This document shows, in pieces, positions 35,234-43,978 of a stretch of 64,000 bases of DNA. Made by a program: the position numbers and the translations under genes. Source of the stretch: Neobacillus cucumis. GTDB lineage: Bacteria; Bacillota; Bacilli; Bacillales_B; DSM-18226. Location: the NCBI RefSeq assembly GCF_016107705.1, contig NZ_JAEHGC010000004.1:248001-312000 (forward strand), in the 5' to 3' direction. How positions within the stretch are numbered: position 1 is the first letter of the stretch; each line of letters opens with the position of its first letter. The notes beneath the pieces are model-generated. The model was not told the DNA's origin, searched no databases, and worked only from the letters and a program-made list of their open reading frames with translations.

Positions 35234-35689
35234 GTGAATAAGGCAATCATCAGTTTCGTTATTAGTCTTGTCATTGGATTTGGCCTTGGTTACTTAGTGT
35301 TTGATGTGATTACGGGGGATTCTGGATCACAGCCTCAAGTAGCGGCGCAATCAGATACAAGCACAAACTCAACCACTAAGGATCAAGGTTCACAATCAAA
35401 AGAGACAGCTGCAACGACAACATCAGTGGACCAGGACAACATTCTTTCAAAAAGAGGCTGCTTAGGCTGTCACTCTGTTGAAGCATTAAACCTCAAAGGC
35501 GGCCAAGTAGGTCCGGATCTATCCCATGCCTTTGTAGAAGTAAAAGATAAACACGGCATGCCGATTGAACAATTCTTAACCAAACCAGACTCAGCTGTTA
35601 TGTCAGGCGTTATTGGCAAAAATCCTTTAACAGACGAAGAACGAAAACAAGTTCTTGATATTCTAAAAAAAGCTTCAGAAGCTAAATAA
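35234..35689 (+). CDS. nosC: Membrane-anchored c-type cytochrome (NosC-like)
   Basis: Cytochrome c of 151 residues, GTG start after AGGAGGG. One N-terminal membrane helix (residues about 4-26), a Ser/Thr/Gln-rich linker (about 30-68), then a small cytochrome domain with heme motif GCLGCH (Cys76, Cys79, His80) and a candidate distal Met in AVMSGV. It faces the outer side of the membrane. First gene of the nos operon, 18 bases before nosZ. Clade II nos clusters of Gram-positives carry such a cytochrome; it probably delivers electrons to NosZ CuA. Confidence 0.88.
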   Translation: MNKAIISFVISLVIGFGLGYLVFDVITGDSGSQPQVAAQSDTSTNSTTKDQGSQSKETAATTTSVDQDNILSKRGCLGCHSVEALNLKGGQVGPDLSHAFVEVKDKHGMPIEQFLTKPDSAVMSGVIGKNPLTDEERKQVLDILKKASEAK

Positions 35690-35707
35690 AAAAGGTGGTG
35701 TAACCAA

Positions 35708-37579
35708 ATGAAAAAATGGATTCCAATTGCTTCCGGCCTTGTTGCCGGCTTTGTGGCAGCTACCATTTCCTTTGCCGACCTTTCATCAAGTCCAAAAACA
35801 ACGGAAGCGGCAAATAGCAGCACAAAGAGCAATGCAGAAAAAGTGTATGTCCCATTTGGGCAAAAAGATGATTATTACCTGATTGATTCCGGCGGTCACT
35901 CTGGACAACTGTTTGTTTATGGTGTTCCATCGATGCGGGAAATTCGAACAATTCCGGTTTTCTCGCCTGATCCGGCAACAGGTTATGGATTTGACAGTAG
36001 AACAAAGAAAATGCTCGGCGGATATACATGGGGCGATCTCCACCACCCTGCCCTTTCAGAAACAAATGGGGACTACGATGGTAAATTTCTATTTGCAACC
36101 GATGTAGGAAACAGTCGTGCAGCTGCAGTTGATTTAAAAACGTGGACAACAAGAGACATTATTAAAGTTCCAAATACATCGGGGCCGCACTGTGCCGCCT
36201 TCGTAACGGAAAATACCGAGTACATGTTTTTACCAACTCGCTTTGCTGTTCCGCTGGGGCAAAAATATGAATCTCTTGATGATTATCATTCAAAGTACCG
36301 TGGTGTAATGTCAGCTGTCACCTTTGACCAAAACAAAGAAAAGCTAAATATTGCTTATCAGGTTGCTCTGCCGCCATGGTCTTATGACCTTTCCGATGCC
36401 GGTAAGAAGAGCTCTAAAGATTGGGCTGTGTTGACTACTTACAATACAGAAGAATCAACAACCACAATGGAAATCAACGCGTCCCAAGCAGACCGCGACT
36501 ATATTGTTCTTTTTAACTGGAAAGAGCTTGCGAAAATGGTCAAGGAAGGCAAATACACAGATGTGAACGGGCAAAAGATGATTTTCCCAGAAAAACAAAA
36601 AGGTGGAATCTATTTAATTCCTGTTGCTAAGTCGCCACACGGTGTGGATGTAACTCCGGACGGCAAATATTTCATTGCTTCTGGAAAACTAGCACCTGCG
36701 ATGACTGTTTTCTCATTTGAAAAGGCATTTAAGGCAGTTGAAAACAAGGATTTCTCTGGTGAAAGAAACGGCATTCCTATTCTAAACTATAAATCGGTTA
36801 TGGAACGAGAAGTGAACCCAGAAAATGCACTTGGACCGCTTCATACCCAGTTTGATAATAAGGGTATGGCCTATACAACCATGTTTATCTCTTCTGAAAT
36901 CGTAAAATGGAATCCTAAAACGGGTGAAACATTAGACCGCGTACCAGTCCAGTATTCACCGGGACACTCTGTTGCGGCTGAAGGTGACACCGTTGCACCT
37001 GATGGAAAATGGCTTGTCGCATTGAACAAATTGGCAAAGGATAACTTCTTATCTGTGGGACCTTCACACCCTGAAACGATGCAGTTAATTGATATCAGCG
37101 GCAAGATGAAGGTAATTGATACGGTTCCGGTAAACCCTGAACCACACTATGCACAGATGATTAAGGCAGACAAAATTAAGTCCATTAATGTGTATCCAAA
37201 GGATACAAAGAATTCGGATGCGGTTTATAAAAAGTCGGATACAAGAATTGTTCGTGAGGGCAATGAGGTCCATGTCTACGGTGTTGCACTCCGCTCAAGA
37301 TTTATCTTTGACGCGAAAGCAAAACGACCTGACACGATTGAGGTAAATGAAGGAGATCATGTATTTATTCACTTAACCAATATTGATATGGATGAAGACA
37401 TTACCCACGGCTTTGCCATCAATGACTATAACTTAAACATGGAAGTTCAGCCTGGTGAAACGAATACATTAGAGTTTACCGCTGATAAAGCAGGTACCTT
37501 CCCGCTATATTGCACAAACTTCTGCTCTGCACTGCATCAGGAAATGAATGGTTACTTCCTTGTTAAGCCTAAAAAATAA
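35708..37579 (+). CDS. nosZ: Nitrous-oxide reductase, clade II
   Basis: Copper enzyme of 623 residues that reduces N2O to N2 outside the membrane. The N-terminus is a Sec-type signal or anchor (MKKWIPIASGLVAGFVAATI) with no twin-arginine motif, a clade II trait. The beta-propeller domain carries CuZ histidines, for example in GDLHHPALSETNGDYDGK (His112-113) and GPHCAAF. The C-terminal cupredoxin domain has CuA ligands: His567 in HGFAIND, then Cys602, Cys606, His610 and Met613 in CTNFCSALHQEM. It is complete and intact. A strong intercistronic hairpin follows. Confidence 0.97.
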   Translation: MKKWIPIASGLVAGFVAATISFADLSSSPKTTEAANSSTKSNAEKVYVPFGQKDDYYLIDSGGHSGQLFVYGVPSMREIRTIPVFSPDPATGYGFDSRTKKMLGGYTWGDLHHPALSETNGDYDGKFLFATDVGNSRAAAVDLKTWTTRDIIKVPNTSGPHCAAFVTENTEYMFLPTRFAVPLGQKYESLDDYHSKYRGVMSAVTFDQNKEKLNIAYQVALPPWSYDLSDAGKKSSKDWAVLTTYNTEESTTTMEINASQADRDYIVLFNWKELAKMVKEGKYTDVNGQKMIFPEKQKGGIYLIPVAKSPHGVDVTPDGKYFIASGKLAPAMTVFSFEKAFKAVENKDFSGERNGIPILNYKSVMEREVNPENALGPLHTQFDNKGMAYTTMFISSEIVKWNPKTGETLDRVPVQYSPGHSVAAEGDTVAPDGKWLVALNKLAKDNFLSVGPSHPETMQLIDISGKMKVIDTVPVNPEPHYAQMIKADKIKSINVYPKDTKNSDAVYKKSDTRIVREGNEVHVYGVALRSRFIFDAKAKRPDTIEVNEGDHVFIHLTNIDMDEDITHGFAINDYNLNMEVQPGETNTLEFTADKAGTFPLYCTNFCSALHQEMNGYFLVKPKK

Positions 37580-37591
37580 AAAGTTGGTGGT

Positions 37592-37617
37592 GGGTATCAA
37601 TTTTCCGATTGATACCC
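37592..37617 (+). promoter_or_regulatory. Intercistronic hairpin after nosZ
   Basis: GGGTATCAAT (37592-37601) and ATTGATACCC (37608-37617) form a perfect 10-bp stem with a six-base loop. There is no T-run, so it more likely stabilises the nosZ message end than ends transcription. Confidence 0.7.
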
Positions 37618-37657
37618 TCCTCCATTTCCTATAAACCCTATAAAAGGAGTGGTTAAC

Positions 37658-38236
37658 TTGAATGATAGTACAGGTAATAAACTATCCATCACGTCTTCAT
37701 TATTGATTGCTTTAGCCGCCGTATTATTTGTTGTCTCCATCTTTTTTCCATGGTGGAAGATGGTATTTTGGGCTCCACAATATCCAGAAGGATTAAACAT
37801 TATCGTTTATCCGAACAAGCTTGACGGACAACTTGATATTGTGAACGGGCTGAACCACTATATTGGAATGAGAAACTTCAGTGAAAAGAACTTCCCTGAG
37901 CTTTCCTATCTCGCCTATCTTGTATGGGGGTTAGCGGCCATCACCCTTTTAACCGCGATTCTAAGAAAAAAGATTGTTCTCTATATATTGATTGGTGTCA
38001 TTGTGATTGGCGGCATTCTTGGTGTCCTAGACCTTCATAATGCGCTGCATGATTTTGGGACCAACTTAAGCCCGCATGCACCGATTAAAATTGCACCATT
38101 CGTACCGCCGATTGTTGGGAAAAACCAGGTAGCAAACTTTATTACCCACAGCCTGCTTGGACCGGGTACTTATTTCTTATTAGCAGCCTTTGTGTTATTA
38201 CTCATTCCGCTATGGAAGGATCGAAAAAGAAAATGA
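37658..38236 (+). CDS. nosB: NosB-like membrane protein
   Basis: Integral membrane protein of 192 residues with about four helices. TTG start at 37658, nine bases after AAAGGAG; a GTG at 37649 is too close to that site. A large loop between helices one and two contains FFPWWKMVFWAPQYPEGL. A later segment HNALHDFGTNLSPHAPIKIAPF is His-rich. Position directly after nosZ matches the nosB gene of clade II clusters, which has no assigned biochemical role. Identity rests on context and topology more than on motifs. Its stop overlaps the nosD start by four bases. Confidence 0.7.
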   Translation: MNDSTGNKLSITSSLLIALAAVLFVVSIFFPWWKMVFWAPQYPEGLNIIVYPNKLDGQLDIVNGLNHYIGMRNFSEKNFPELSYLAYLVWGLAAITLLTAILRKKIVLYILIGVIVIGGILGVLDLHNALHDFGTNLSPHAPIKIAPFVPPIVGKNQVANFITHSLLGPGTYFLLAAFVLLLIPLWKDRKRK

Positions 38237-39576
38237 AAAAATTGACGCTCTTTCTTTTCGTTTTTTCTCTCTTTTTTCTAATTAAACCCGAGAAAAATAT
38301 GGCAGCCGAAAACTTGCAATCCTTGATCGACTCCACGAAAGAGGGAGCGGTTTTAAAGCTTGAGAATCAAACCTATGAAGGCAATATCGTCATCGATAAG
38401 CCCCTTACATTGATTGGCTCAAAGCACACCGTGATCAAGGGAGACGGAAGCGGAAATGTTATTTCCATCAAGGCACCGCGTGTTTCACTGAGTCATCTAA
38501 CCGTGACAGATGGCAGCATGAACCGCAATTCTGCGGAGGAATACGCAGCCATTAAGATTTACAGTAATCATAATCTTGTCGAGCACATTACCATCCGACA
38601 TTCCTTTCACGGTATTTATTTAAGCAAGGCCCACTATAATACCATTCGAAATAACCATATTAAAGGGATGGGCAAGGGCGAAATTGCCGCCCAGGGCAAT
38701 GGGCTCCATGTTTATTACGCCCATGATAACCTGCTCATTGGGAACACCATCGAAGGCACGCGGGACGGGATGTTTTTCGATTATGCTCACAAAAATCGAA
38801 GCATTGCCAATAAAATCAGCCATACCCGCTATGGATTGCATTACATGTATTCTGACAAAAATGTTTTTAAAAATAATATTTTCACGATGAATCAGGGCGG
38901 CGCTGCTGTTATGAATTCAAACCATCTCACATTGGATGGAAACCAATTTATCGTAAACTATGGAAATCAATCGTTTGGCTTGATGCTGCTTCAAGCCAAT
39001 GATAACAAAATTGAAAATAACACCTTTTACATGAACCAACGGGGTTTATATATAGATCAAGCAACACGAAATCTATTTCGGCACAACCGCATAATCCAAA
39101 ATCAAATCGGGATTGAGCTTTGGGCCAGTTCCAATGATCAAACCTTTACGTTAAATCGAATTACTGATAACACGATTCCCGCTGTTACCCTTGGCGGTAC
39201 AGGGGAAAACAATTCCTGGAGCATGGATGGCAAGGGAAATGACTGGGGCTCAGCTTTTCCGGTTACCGATTTAAATCAGGACCGAATTGGCGACTTTCCG
39301 GTAATCTATCATTCTTCCCTCCACCAACTGATTGAGGACCAGGAATTAACCAATTTATTTTTAAAAAGCCCGGCAATTAAAATCTATGAAAAATTAAATG
39401 CCGCGCTGTCAGGGGAAGCATTGATGTTTCGTGATTCACACCCATTAGTTGGGAGCGCAAAAGGCAGCCACACAAAAGTTTGGTTGACCGCCATTGCTTT
39501 ACTTGTTTTATGGCTGCTTATAAAGGGGAGAAAACGACTATGCATTACATTTGGAAGGAATGGAAGGAAAATATAA
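38233..39576 (+). CDS. nosD: NosD, copper-site maturation protein
   Basis: About 447 residues from the ATG at 38233. An N-terminal signal sequence (MKKLTLFLFVFSLFFLI) is followed by a right-handed parallel beta-helix with many PbH1 repeats (HNLVEHITIRHSFHGIYLS, YGLHYMYSDKNVFKNN, NDNKIENNTFYMNQRGLY). The C-terminus has a membrane helix (VWLTAIALLVLWLLIKG) not found in proteobacterial NosD, so it is probably membrane-anchored. NosD with the ABC transporter NosF-NosY is needed to build the CuZ cluster. The start overlaps the nosB stop, and nosY begins 37 bases before its stop. Confidence 0.92.
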   Translation: MKKLTLFLFVFSLFFLIKPEKNMAAENLQSLIDSTKEGAVLKLENQTYEGNIVIDKPLTLIGSKHTVIKGDGSGNVISIKAPRVSLSHLTVTDGSMNRNSAEEYAAIKIYSNHNLVEHITIRHSFHGIYLSKAHYNTIRNNHIKGMGKGEIAAQGNGLHVYYAHDNLLIGNTIEGTRDGMFFDYAHKNRSIANKISHTRYGLHYMYSDKNVFKNNIFTMNQGGAAVMNSNHLTLDGNQFIVNYGNQSFGLMLLQANDNKIENNTFYMNQRGLYIDQATRNLFRHNRIIQNQIGIELWASSNDQTFTLNRITDNTIPAVTLGGTGENNSWSMDGKGNDWGSAFPVTDLNQDRIGDFPVIYHSSLHQLIEDQELTNLFLKSPAIKIYEKLNAALSGEALMFRDSHPLVGSAKGSHTKVWLTAIALLVLWLLIKGRKRLCITFGRNGRKI

Positions 39577-40337
39577 GAGGAAAAGGTCTTTGGCTCGCAC
39601 TTAGTATTATCGTACTGATTTCAATCAGCATTTTGTTTCGTTCCACTGCCCTTTCCTACGATAATGGCTTTTATGTTTTAATCATCAACCTGTTTGATAC
39701 GATTATTTACTTTATTCCGATTCTTTGCTTGTTTATCGGCGCCTTTTCAATCTTTCAGGAGAAGGAACAAAAAACACTCATCATGCTGCTGACAAAAAAG
39801 GAACATTACGCAAGCTTTTTGATGAAAAAAAGCATCGGAATTTATGGGGTCGTTCTTGCTCCCCTACTAGTATGGTTTTTCATTTACTTACTTTTACTGA
39901 AATTTAATTTCCAGCTAGATTTTAAGGGGTACTTTATTTTTATACTAGCCATTATTTGTATGGCACTTGTCTTTCTGCAAATGGGGGCAGCGATTGGCAG
40001 CTTTAGCCGCTCAAGAATGCAAATTATCGGCTATACGATCTTTATTTGGTTTTACTTTTTCTTCTTGCATGATTTTATTCTTTTATCGTTTCTTCCTGAT
40101 GTAACCCATGAAAATGTGAAACTATTTTCAGCTGTCTACTTTTTAAATCCTTTGCAAGCGATAAGGATGTTTATCGAAACGGGAACAGGGGTATATTCCT
40201 TTGGGCATATGTCAAGACTGCTGCAGGCCTTCATGTGGACGAAGCCGGGCTTTTTCCTTCTCGGAAATCTCGTATTCTGGCTTGCCCTTTCATCATTAGC
40301 AGCAATTATTTTTCATCGCAAGGAGGGTTATGAATGA
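39540..40337 (+). CDS. nosY: NosY, ABC permease of the nos operon
   Basis: Integral membrane protein of 265 residues with about six helices. The ATG at 39540 is chosen because AAGGGGAG lies nine bases before it; the frame extends upstream inside nosD. It resembles ABC-2 permeases: FQEKEQKTLIMLLTKKEHYASFLMKK is the typical cytoplasmic coupling segment. It overlaps nosD by 37 bases and nosF by four, indicating tight coupling. With NosF it forms the exporter that supplies a sulfur species for NosZ CuZ assembly, as known from Pseudomonas; the same job here is inference. Confidence 0.88.
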   Translation: MHYIWKEWKENIRGKGLWLALSIIVLISISILFRSTALSYDNGFYVLIINLFDTIIYFIPILCLFIGAFSIFQEKEQKTLIMLLTKKEHYASFLMKKSIGIYGVVLAPLLVWFFIYLLLLKFNFQLDFKGYFIFILAIICMALVFLQMGAAIGSFSRSRMQIIGYTIFIWFYFFFLHDFILLSFLPDVTHENVKLFSAVYFLNPLQAIRMFIETGTGVYSFGHMSRLLQAFMWTKPGFFLLGNLVFWLALSSLAAIIFHRKEGYE

Positions 40338-41011
40338 TTTCTGTTACGAATTTAAAACAATCCTTCGGGAAAAAAATTGTCCTGGATTCAGTTGCTCTTG
40401 AAATCCATGAGCGGGAGGTCTGTGCCCTTGTAGGACGAAACGGTGCGGGAAAATCAACGTTAATCAACAGTTTGCTAGGTCTTCTCCCGGTTAAACAGGG
40501 CTCGATTAAAATAAATGGATTGGAAGTATCCAAGAAAAATAACGAATGGAAAAAAGCGATTGCTTATCTTCCGGAAAAATTCATGCTCTATCCGATACTA
40601 ACTGGATTTGAAAACATGAGATTTTTCGCCGAAGCCGTTTCCGGAAAAGCTGATACGATACGAATCGAGGAAGTGCTGCGGTCAGTCAGTCTTTGGGACG
40701 ACCGCGATATCCAGGTAAAACAATATTCAAAAGGGATGCTTCAGCGTTTGGGACTGGCGGTCACGCTATATCAGGATTCCAGTCTGCTCATCCTAGATGA
40801 GCCGACAAGCGGGATTGACCCGATGGGAAGAAAGGAAATTTTAGAGGTGCTGAAATCACTTCATGATAAAACCATCCTGCTCTCTTCGCACCACCTGGAT
40901 GAAATCAAACAGATTTGCACCCATGTTGCCTATTTAAACAATGGCAAAATAGAAAAATACACGGTTAAGGAATTTTTACAAACACAAAACTTAGGAGGAA
41001 TGGGATCATGA
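40334..41011 (+). CDS. nosF: NosF, ABC ATPase of the nos operon
   Basis: ATP-binding protein of 225 residues. Walker A is [10 protein letters not shown] (about residue 33), the signature loop is YSKGMLQRLGLA in place of LSGGQ, Walker B is LLILDEPTSGIDP and the H-loop His is in LLSSHHLDEI. The YSKGM variant is common in NosF and related ABC-2 ATPases. It starts within the nosY stop as ATGA, and its stop overlaps the following lipoprotein gene by four bases. Confidence 0.92.
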   Translation: MISVTNLKQSFGKKIVLDSVALEIHEREVCALVGRNGAGKSTLINSLLGLLPVKQGSIKINGLEVSKKNNEWKKAIAYLPEKFMLYPILTGFENMRFFAEAVSGKADTIRIEEVLRSVSLWDDRDIQVKQYSKGMLQRLGLAVTLYQDSSLLILDEPTSGIDPMGRKEILEVLKSLHDKTILLSSHHLDEIKQICTHVAYLNNGKIEKYTVKEFLQTQNLGGMGS

Positions 41012-41910
41012 TAAAGCGGACTATGCTCGCTTTGTTTTTGCTGGCAGCGCTGCTTGCGGGCTGCAGCTCCGGCCCTGATTATAAGATTGAAGTTACAAAA
41101 CCGCTTTATTTCCAAAAGGACAAAGCGATGCCATTTGAAATGAAAGTATTGGAAAACAAAAAGGCTGTTAAAGGACTAAAGGTATCGGTTGAATTATCGA
41201 TGGCCAATATGGACCATGGCAGTTATAAAGCAAAACTGACAGAGGGTAAAGCAGGTACTTATGCCGGAAATATTCAGCTTGAAATGCCCGGGAAATATGA
41301 AGCCGCGTTTACGTTAGAAAAGGGCGGCGAGAAAACAGAAAAAATCATCAACCTTGATGTGAAGAAGCCGCAGGGTGTTGCCTCCATTAATGGTAAATGG
41401 ATAACAAATGACGATTTAGCTTTTTACCGCTTTATAAACCAGCTTCAACTCGAGATTAATCGTGAATCAGCAAAGAAACAATATAACGGCAAGCAATTGG
41501 AGGAGGAGCTTACCTACCTGAAATCCCAGGAAAAAATGCTCGATGATAAGAACCAGCTTTTAACCCAAATCATTCGCATGCGTTCAATGGCGATGTTGGC
41601 TGAAGAAAAAGGTCATAAAGCTGACCCCGCCAAGGTAGAGCAGCAAATCCAAAAGGTTCGGAATCAATACAACCAATACACATCTGCTAAAAAGTTAATC
41701 AAAGAGTATGGCGAGGAGAAATTTTGGGCCAAGGAGCGCAAGCAATATCAATCGATCGTCCTCATCCAGCAAGTACAGGAGGACTTGCTTGCTCAGGCGA
41801 AAAAGGATAACCCAAAAGCCGGTGACCAAGAAGTATACTACGAGGCCCAGCAAAAATACGAAGACCTCCTCGTTTCCCAGGTTAATTCACTAAAAATCGT
41901 AATTTTATAG
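41008..41910 (+). CDS. Lipoprotein with FixH/YtkA-like and SurA-N-like domains
   Basis: Lipoprotein of 300 residues; lipobox LLAGC with Cys19 after a hydrophobic signal. Residues about 25-120 look like a FixH/YtkA-type beta-sandwich (YKIEVTKPLYFQKDKAM, ELSMANMDHGSYKAKL with Met and His that could bind copper). Residues about 130-295 are helical and start VASINGKWITNDDLAFYRF, resembling the SurA/PrsA N-terminal chaperone domain, but no parvulin domain follows. It is the last gene of the nos operon, overlapping nosF by four bases. nosL is absent, so it may take the copper-chaperone role. I infer this from position, not homology. Confidence 0.72.
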   Translation: MIKRTMLALFLLAALLAGCSSGPDYKIEVTKPLYFQKDKAMPFEMKVLENKKAVKGLKVSVELSMANMDHGSYKAKLTEGKAGTYAGNIQLEMPGKYEAAFTLEKGGEKTEKIINLDVKKPQGVASINGKWITNDDLAFYRFINQLQLEINRESAKKQYNGKQLEEELTYLKSQEKMLDDKNQLLTQIIRMRSMAMLAEEKGHKADPAKVEQQIQKVRNQYNQYTSAKKLIKEYGEEKFWAKERKQYQSIVLIQQVQEDLLAQAKKDNPKAGDQEVYYEAQQKYEDLLVSQVNSLKIVIL

Positions 41911-41918
41911 GATTCCAA

Positions 41919-41944
41919 GGCATCATGTCCGCATGATGCCTTTT
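41919..41944 (+). terminator. nos operon terminator
   Basis: GGCATCATG (41919-41927) pairs with CATGATGCC (41932-41940), TCCG loop, then TTTT. Confidence 0.85.
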
Positions 41945-41957
41945 ACATTGTTACCTA

Positions 41958-41987
41958 TTTCACACAGTGCCTGGCACCTTTGTGAAA
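41958..41987. repeat. Palindrome with GTGCCTGGCAC centre
   Basis: TTTCACA (41958-41964) and TGTGAAA (41981-41987) flank GTGCC-T-GGCAC (41967-41977). It resembles the palindrome at 16350-16396 in its centre but has different arms. Confidence 0.65.
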
Positions 41988-42038
41988 TTGTGAACCTATC
42001 TTTTTGTTTTTCACATTTGTCGAATCTTCACCCATTTT

Positions 42039-42054
42039 GTGAGTGATTACTCAC
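42039..42054. promoter_or_regulatory. TetR operator O1 of the ABC exporter
   Basis: GTGAGTGATTACTCAC, a near-perfect palindrome (14 of 16), directly before the -35 region. An identical copy lies 49 bp downstream at 42088-42103. Confidence 0.75.
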
Positions 42055-42083
42055 TTTACTTTTTTAACGAAAACGCATATTCT
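42055..42083 (+). promoter_or_regulatory. Promoter of the ABC exporter operon
   Basis: TTTACT (42055-42060), a 17-bp spacer and TATTCT (42078-42083), placed between the two operators. Each hexamer matches four of six consensus positions. Confidence 0.55.
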
Positions 42084-42087
42084 GTTA

Positions 42088-42103
42088 GTGAGTGATTACT
42101 CAC
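42088..42103. promoter_or_regulatory. TetR operator O2 of the ABC exporter
   Basis: Same 16 bases as O1, covering the expected start point. Two identical operators flanking the promoter suggest strong repression by the TetR protein encoded at 43979-44635. Confidence 0.75.
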
Positions 42104-42124
42104 TTCCAAAAAGGAGGAGTACAA

Positions 42125-42847
42125 ATGACAGCCTCGATTGTTGTGAATGAAGTTAGCAAAAGCTTTGGAAAAAAACAAGTCTTAAACGATGTAAGCTTAG
42201 TCATTGAACCCGGCCAAATCTACGGCTTAATCGGCCCTTCTGGATCGGGAAAAACCACTTTAGTGAAGATGATTGTTGGCATGGACAGCCCAACACAAGG
42301 AAAGATCCGTGTTTTGGACATTCCGGTTCCAAATCTCACACTCTTACAGAAAATTGGCTATATGGCTCAAGCCGATGCCCTCTACAACGACCTGACTGGT
42401 GAAGAAAATCTAGCCTTTTTTGCCGCCCTCTTTAAAGTAAAAAAGCGGGATCAAAAAAAGCGGATTGCCTATGCGGCCGATCTAGTCAACCTTACCGCAG
42501 ATTTAAAAAAGAAGGTCCAGGCGTATTCAGGGGGAATGAAACGCCGCCTTTCACTTGCTGTGGCCTTAATTCAAGACCCTGATGTCCTGATTTTGGATGA
42601 ACCAACCGTTGGAATTGACCCGGAATTGCGCTTGTCCATTTGGTCTGAACTTTACCGTTTAAAGGACGCCGGCAAGACGATTTTAGTCACAACCCATGTC
42701 ATGGATGAAGCTGAAAAATGCGACCATCTGGCCATGGTCCGTGACGGAGAAATCCTTACCAGCGGCTCCCCAAAAGAATTGAAGGAACAATACGGGATTA
42801 CCAGTTTAGAAGAGGTATTTTTAAAGGCAGGGGGTAAAAAATCATGA
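42125..42847 (+). CDS. ABC transporter ATP-binding protein
   Basis: ATPase of 240 residues. Walker A GPSGSGKTTL, signature YSGGMKRRLSLA, Walker B VLILDEPTVGIDP and the H-loop in TTHVMDEAEKCD. This pattern, with the DrrA/CcmA-like C-terminal LEEVFLKAGGKK, is typical of ABC-2 drug exporters. The ATG at 42125 follows AAGGAGGAG; the frame opens earlier inside the operator region. It overlaps the permease gene by four bases. Substrate unknown; the TetR control suggests a toxic compound. Confidence 0.92.
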   Translation: MTASIVVNEVSKSFGKKQVLNDVSLVIEPGQIYGLIGPSGSGKTTLVKMIVGMDSPTQGKIRVLDIPVPNLTLLQKIGYMAQADALYNDLTGEENLAFFAALFKVKKRDQKKRIAYAADLVNLTADLKKKVQAYSGGMKRRLSLAVALIQDPDVLILDEPTVGIDPELRLSIWSELYRLKDAGKTILVTTHVMDEAEKCDHLAMVRDGEILTSGSPKELKEQYGITSLEEVFLKAGGKKS

Positions 42848-43950
42848 GAGTAACAGCCCTCGTAAAAAGAATTTTCCGGCAGATGCTCCGTGACAAACGG
42901 GCACTGGCGTTAATGATGGTGGCGCCTTTATTAATCATGACCCTCCTCCATTATTTATTTAACGGAAACACGGTAAAGCCCTTGGTCGGTATAACAGGCG
43001 CAGACGCTTCTTTAGTAAAACAATTAAAAAGTAAGGACCTTATCATCAAACAATATAATCACGTGAATAATCCAAAGGACACGGTCATCAAGGATGATTT
43101 AGACGCCCTGCTGCAGCTGAAGGATGAAGAGTTCAATCTCACGCTTAAAAACGATGACCCTTCTGCAGCAAAACCGCTGCAAATAAAAATTCAGCAATCC
43201 ATCGCTGCTGAAAATGCAAAAAAACAGACCGAAAAACTGAAAACATTTATCCTAACGGTCCAAAGTAAGCTTCCGGGTGTGCCAATCAAACTAGATTCGG
43301 CGAAGGCCCCGACCATCCAGACTGATTATGTATATGGCAGTAAGGATGCTACCTTTTTTGATAAACTCGGAGCGATTTTTATCGGCTTCTTCGTCTTCTT
43401 TTTCGTCTTTCTAATTTCCGGAATTGCCCTGTTAAAGGAAAGAACCACCGGGACATTGGACCGGCTAATGGCCACTCCGATTCAAAGAAGGGATATCGTA
43501 TTTGGCTATTTACTCGGATACGGAATTTTTGCCGTCATTCAAACGGTCATTGTTGTCTTTTTTGCCGTTAAAGTTTTAGATATCATGTTGGTTGGCTCCA
43601 TTTGGAATGTGATTCTCATTAATTTAACATTGGCGCTGGTCGCCTTGTCGCTTGGGATTTTATTATCCGCCTTTGCCAATTCCGAATTCCAGATGATGCA
43701 ATTTATCCCGATTGTCATCGTTCCGCAAATCTTTTTTGCCGGTATTTTTCCGGTTGAGGGCATGGCAGACTGGCTGCAGGTCATTGCCAAATGCATGCCC
43801 ATGTACTATGGCGGCGATGCCTTGCAGGGCGTAATGTATCGAGGGGAAGGACTTAGTAACATTAGCAGCGACCTCTTCGTATTACTCGGATTCGCTCTTG
43901 TCTTTATTGTCTTGAATGTATTTGCTTTAAAAAAATATCGGAAAATATAA
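42844..43950 (+). CDS. ABC-2 type transporter permease
   Basis: Permease of 368 residues with one N-terminal helix (residues about 21-39), a large extracytoplasmic domain to about residue 170, then five helices. The family motif ERTTGTLDRLMATPIQRRDIVFGYLLGY marks the YhgE/DrrB-like ABC-2 permease group. It is a partner of the ATPase encoded just upstream, with an ATGA overlap, and probably acts as a dimer. Export of a hydrophobic or antimicrobial compound is likely but unproven. Confidence 0.9.
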   Translation: MRVTALVKRIFRQMLRDKRALALMMVAPLLIMTLLHYLFNGNTVKPLVGITGADASLVKQLKSKDLIIKQYNHVNNPKDTVIKDDLDALLQLKDEEFNLTLKNDDPSAAKPLQIKIQQSIAAENAKKQTEKLKTFILTVQSKLPGVPIKLDSAKAPTIQTDYVYGSKDATFFDKLGAIFIGFFVFFFVFLISGIALLKERTTGTLDRLMATPIQRRDIVFGYLLGYGIFAVIQTVIVVFFAVKVLDIMLVGSIWNVILINLTLALVALSLGILLSAFANSEFQMMQFIPIVIVPQIFFAGIFPVEGMADWLQVIAKCMPMYYGGDALQGVMYRGEGLSNISSDLFVLLGFALVFIVLNVFALKKYRKI

Positions 43951-43978
43951 CAGTCTTTAAAACCGAAGGGAGTCCCCT

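Noticed and set aside
35760..36152. 130-codon leftward open frame within nosZ
   Set aside because: It lies wholly in nosZ coding sequence and has no ribosome site; nosZ itself is clearly the gene.
43539..43802. 87-codon leftward open frame inside the ABC permease gene
   Set aside because: Antisense shadow of a membrane protein gene with no independent signals.
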